From assembly GCA_001940925.1 (NCBI GenBank), contig MSGZ01000007.1, forward strand, positions 62,001 through 126,000: 64,000 nucleotides of DNA. The letters run 5' to 3'. Of this stretch, positions 63,175 through 64,000 are shown piece after piece. This DNA is from Ruminococcus sp. Phil11 (GTDB lineage Bacteria; Bacillota; Clostridia; Oscillospirales; Ruminococcaceae). How positions within the stretch are numbered: the first letter of the stretch is position 1; the number at the start of each line of letters is the position of its first letter. The notes beneath the pieces were generated by a model. The model had not been told where the DNA came from and made no database searches. It saw nothing but the letters and a program-made list of their open reading frames with translations. The position numbers and the translations under genes are program-made.

Positions 63175-64000
63175 TCAGGAATCAATCGTAAACTGCGCAA
63201 TATAGGAAACGACTGGCGTGCCGTCATCCGGCAGCAGGTCGATCTCGACCGAATAATCGCCCTCCGCCAGGGAACCGAGCTTATCGCGCCAGTTGTATTT
63301 CAGCGTCAGCGACTCACCGGGCTCCATGTGATAATTATCCGCCCGCTTCGCTTCAACATCGGTGCCCTTGAGCAGCAGCGTGCGGGTCGTGCCCTCCGCA
63401 TAGATCCGGAACACCAGCGAGTATGACCGGCCGACATCCGGGGAATTGCGCACGGTCATCACGCAGCCCTCCGGCGTGACCGTTGCAGGGTCGATGCTCA
63501 CGCGCGGCACAAAGTTCTGGGAATCGATCACCAGCTCTGCTCGGGCAAGCTTCGGGATCATCCGCGGCTCCTTTTCGGTATCGGAGCTTTCGCCCGCCTG
63601 CTCCTCCGCGACCTCCTCCAGCACCAGCTCCAGCAGATAGGTGCCGTCCGCGAGCTCGCCGTAGCGCGTTTCCCATTCCGCCTTGATCTCCTGGGATTCC
63701 TGCCCCGGTGCGATGACGCCCTCTGCCCTGACGGCCATTTCCTCCGCATCCGGCAGGACTTTGAGTTCTTTTTCCGTTTCGGGATCGAGTACCCGCCAGC
63801 ATTTGGAATACGGCTGGTTTTCTTCACCGCTGTTCGTCAGCGTGAAGGTGCAGCCGGACGAACGGACAGACGCGGGATTGATCTTCAATGCGATGTCCTC
63901 TGCAAGCAGATACTGCGCCTGCGTTGTGGTCGTGACGGTCGTGGTCGCCTTCGTTGTAGTGACCGTCGTCTCCGCCGCCGTTGTTGTCACGGCAGCGGCT
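63175..64000 (-). CDS. Surface protein with Ig-like repeats (5' part outside window)
   Basis: The open frame enters from the window end. Visible are a Thr/Ala/Val-rich linker (TTTVTTTT) of the kind joining domains in secreted enzymes, then two homologous beta-sandwich modules of about 110 residues each (CTFTLTNSGE... and CVMTVRNSPD...), each with a GTYLLEL / GDYSVEID strand near its end, as in bacterial Ig-like (Big_14-type or BsuPI-like) domains. The N-terminal part, and hence the function, cannot be seen. Confidence 0.75.
   Translation of the reverse strand, partial: AAAVTTTAAETTVTTTKATTTVTTTTQAQYLLAEDIALKINPASVRSSGCTFTLTNSGEENQPYSKCWRVLDPETEKELKVLPDAEEMAVRAEGVIAPGQESQEIKAEWETRYGELADGTYLLELVLEEVAEEQAGESSDTEKEPRMIPKLARAELVIDSQNFVPRVSIDPATVTPEGCVMTVRNSPDVGRSYSLVFRIYAEGTTRTLLLKGTDVEAKRADNYHMEPGESLTLKYNWRDKLGSLAEGDYSVEIDLLPDDGTPVVSYIAQFTIDS

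Overview
The window is G+C-rich and looks like a chromosomal segment of a fibre-degrading Ruminococcus-type Clostridia (Oscillospiraceae). Evidence: fourteen secreted glycoside hydrolases, esterases or lyases carry dockerins of the Ruminococcus cellulosome type (two Ca-binding repeats, the second ending in a motif like ILLHIAKKI). The chaperone locus has Gram-positive hrcA-grpE-dnaK-dnaJ order with a CIRCE operator. Promoters are sigma-A type and ribosome binding sites strong AGGAGG. No tRNA, rRNA, CRISPR array, phage or transposase was seen. Taxonomy is inference; no ribosomal marker is present.

Layout. 1-4394: tail of an ABC-2 exporter operon (ATPase, permease, GldG-like, DUF4340). 4655-7064: rsmE, metallophosphoesterase, MnmM-like methyltransferase, small membrane protein. 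7135-13885 (minus): rnr, a DUF4214-like gene, a fused glycosyltransferase, hydE, a membrane protein. 14583-15326: a two-gene operon with four operator-like palindromes around its promoter. 15415-20046: secG, a prokaryotic-RING membrane protein, an M16C peptidase. 20353-21711: GH5-dockerin. 22261-25696: four unfamiliar envelope genes. 25705-28728: ArsR regulator and a Zn/Cd P-type ATPase. 28875-48482 (minus): eleven dockerin-bearing GH11 / GH11-GH10 xylanase-family genes, interrupted by one AIM24-family gene. 48911-50137: small coiled-coil and sigma-region-4-like genes. 50746-52011: metY. 52558-55089: CE12-dockerin-CBM35-CE12. 55426-60401: heat-shock operon. 60760-63090: PL1-dockerin. 63175-64000: a partial surface protein.

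The most striking system is the roughly 20-kb xylanase array. Ten genes run head to tail from one strong promoter at 44.8 kb. An eleventh, the full GH11-CBM22-GH10-dockerin enzyme, lies upstream with its own promoter and terminator. By reading alignment, several modules have lost catalytic glutamates while the frame, signal peptide and dockerin stay intact. The GH10 modules of three genes and the GH11 modules of four genes appear inactive, in complementary combinations. This suggests an expanded family of enzymes and non-catalytic, possibly xylan-binding, pseudo-modules displayed on one scaffold. Near-identical dockerin and signal-peptide DNA at gene junctions points to expansion by unequal crossing-over.

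Other notable elements are a three-copy 3'-end hairpin element with compensatory changes, two islands of many short GC palindromes, and matching operators in front of arsR and the metal ATPase.
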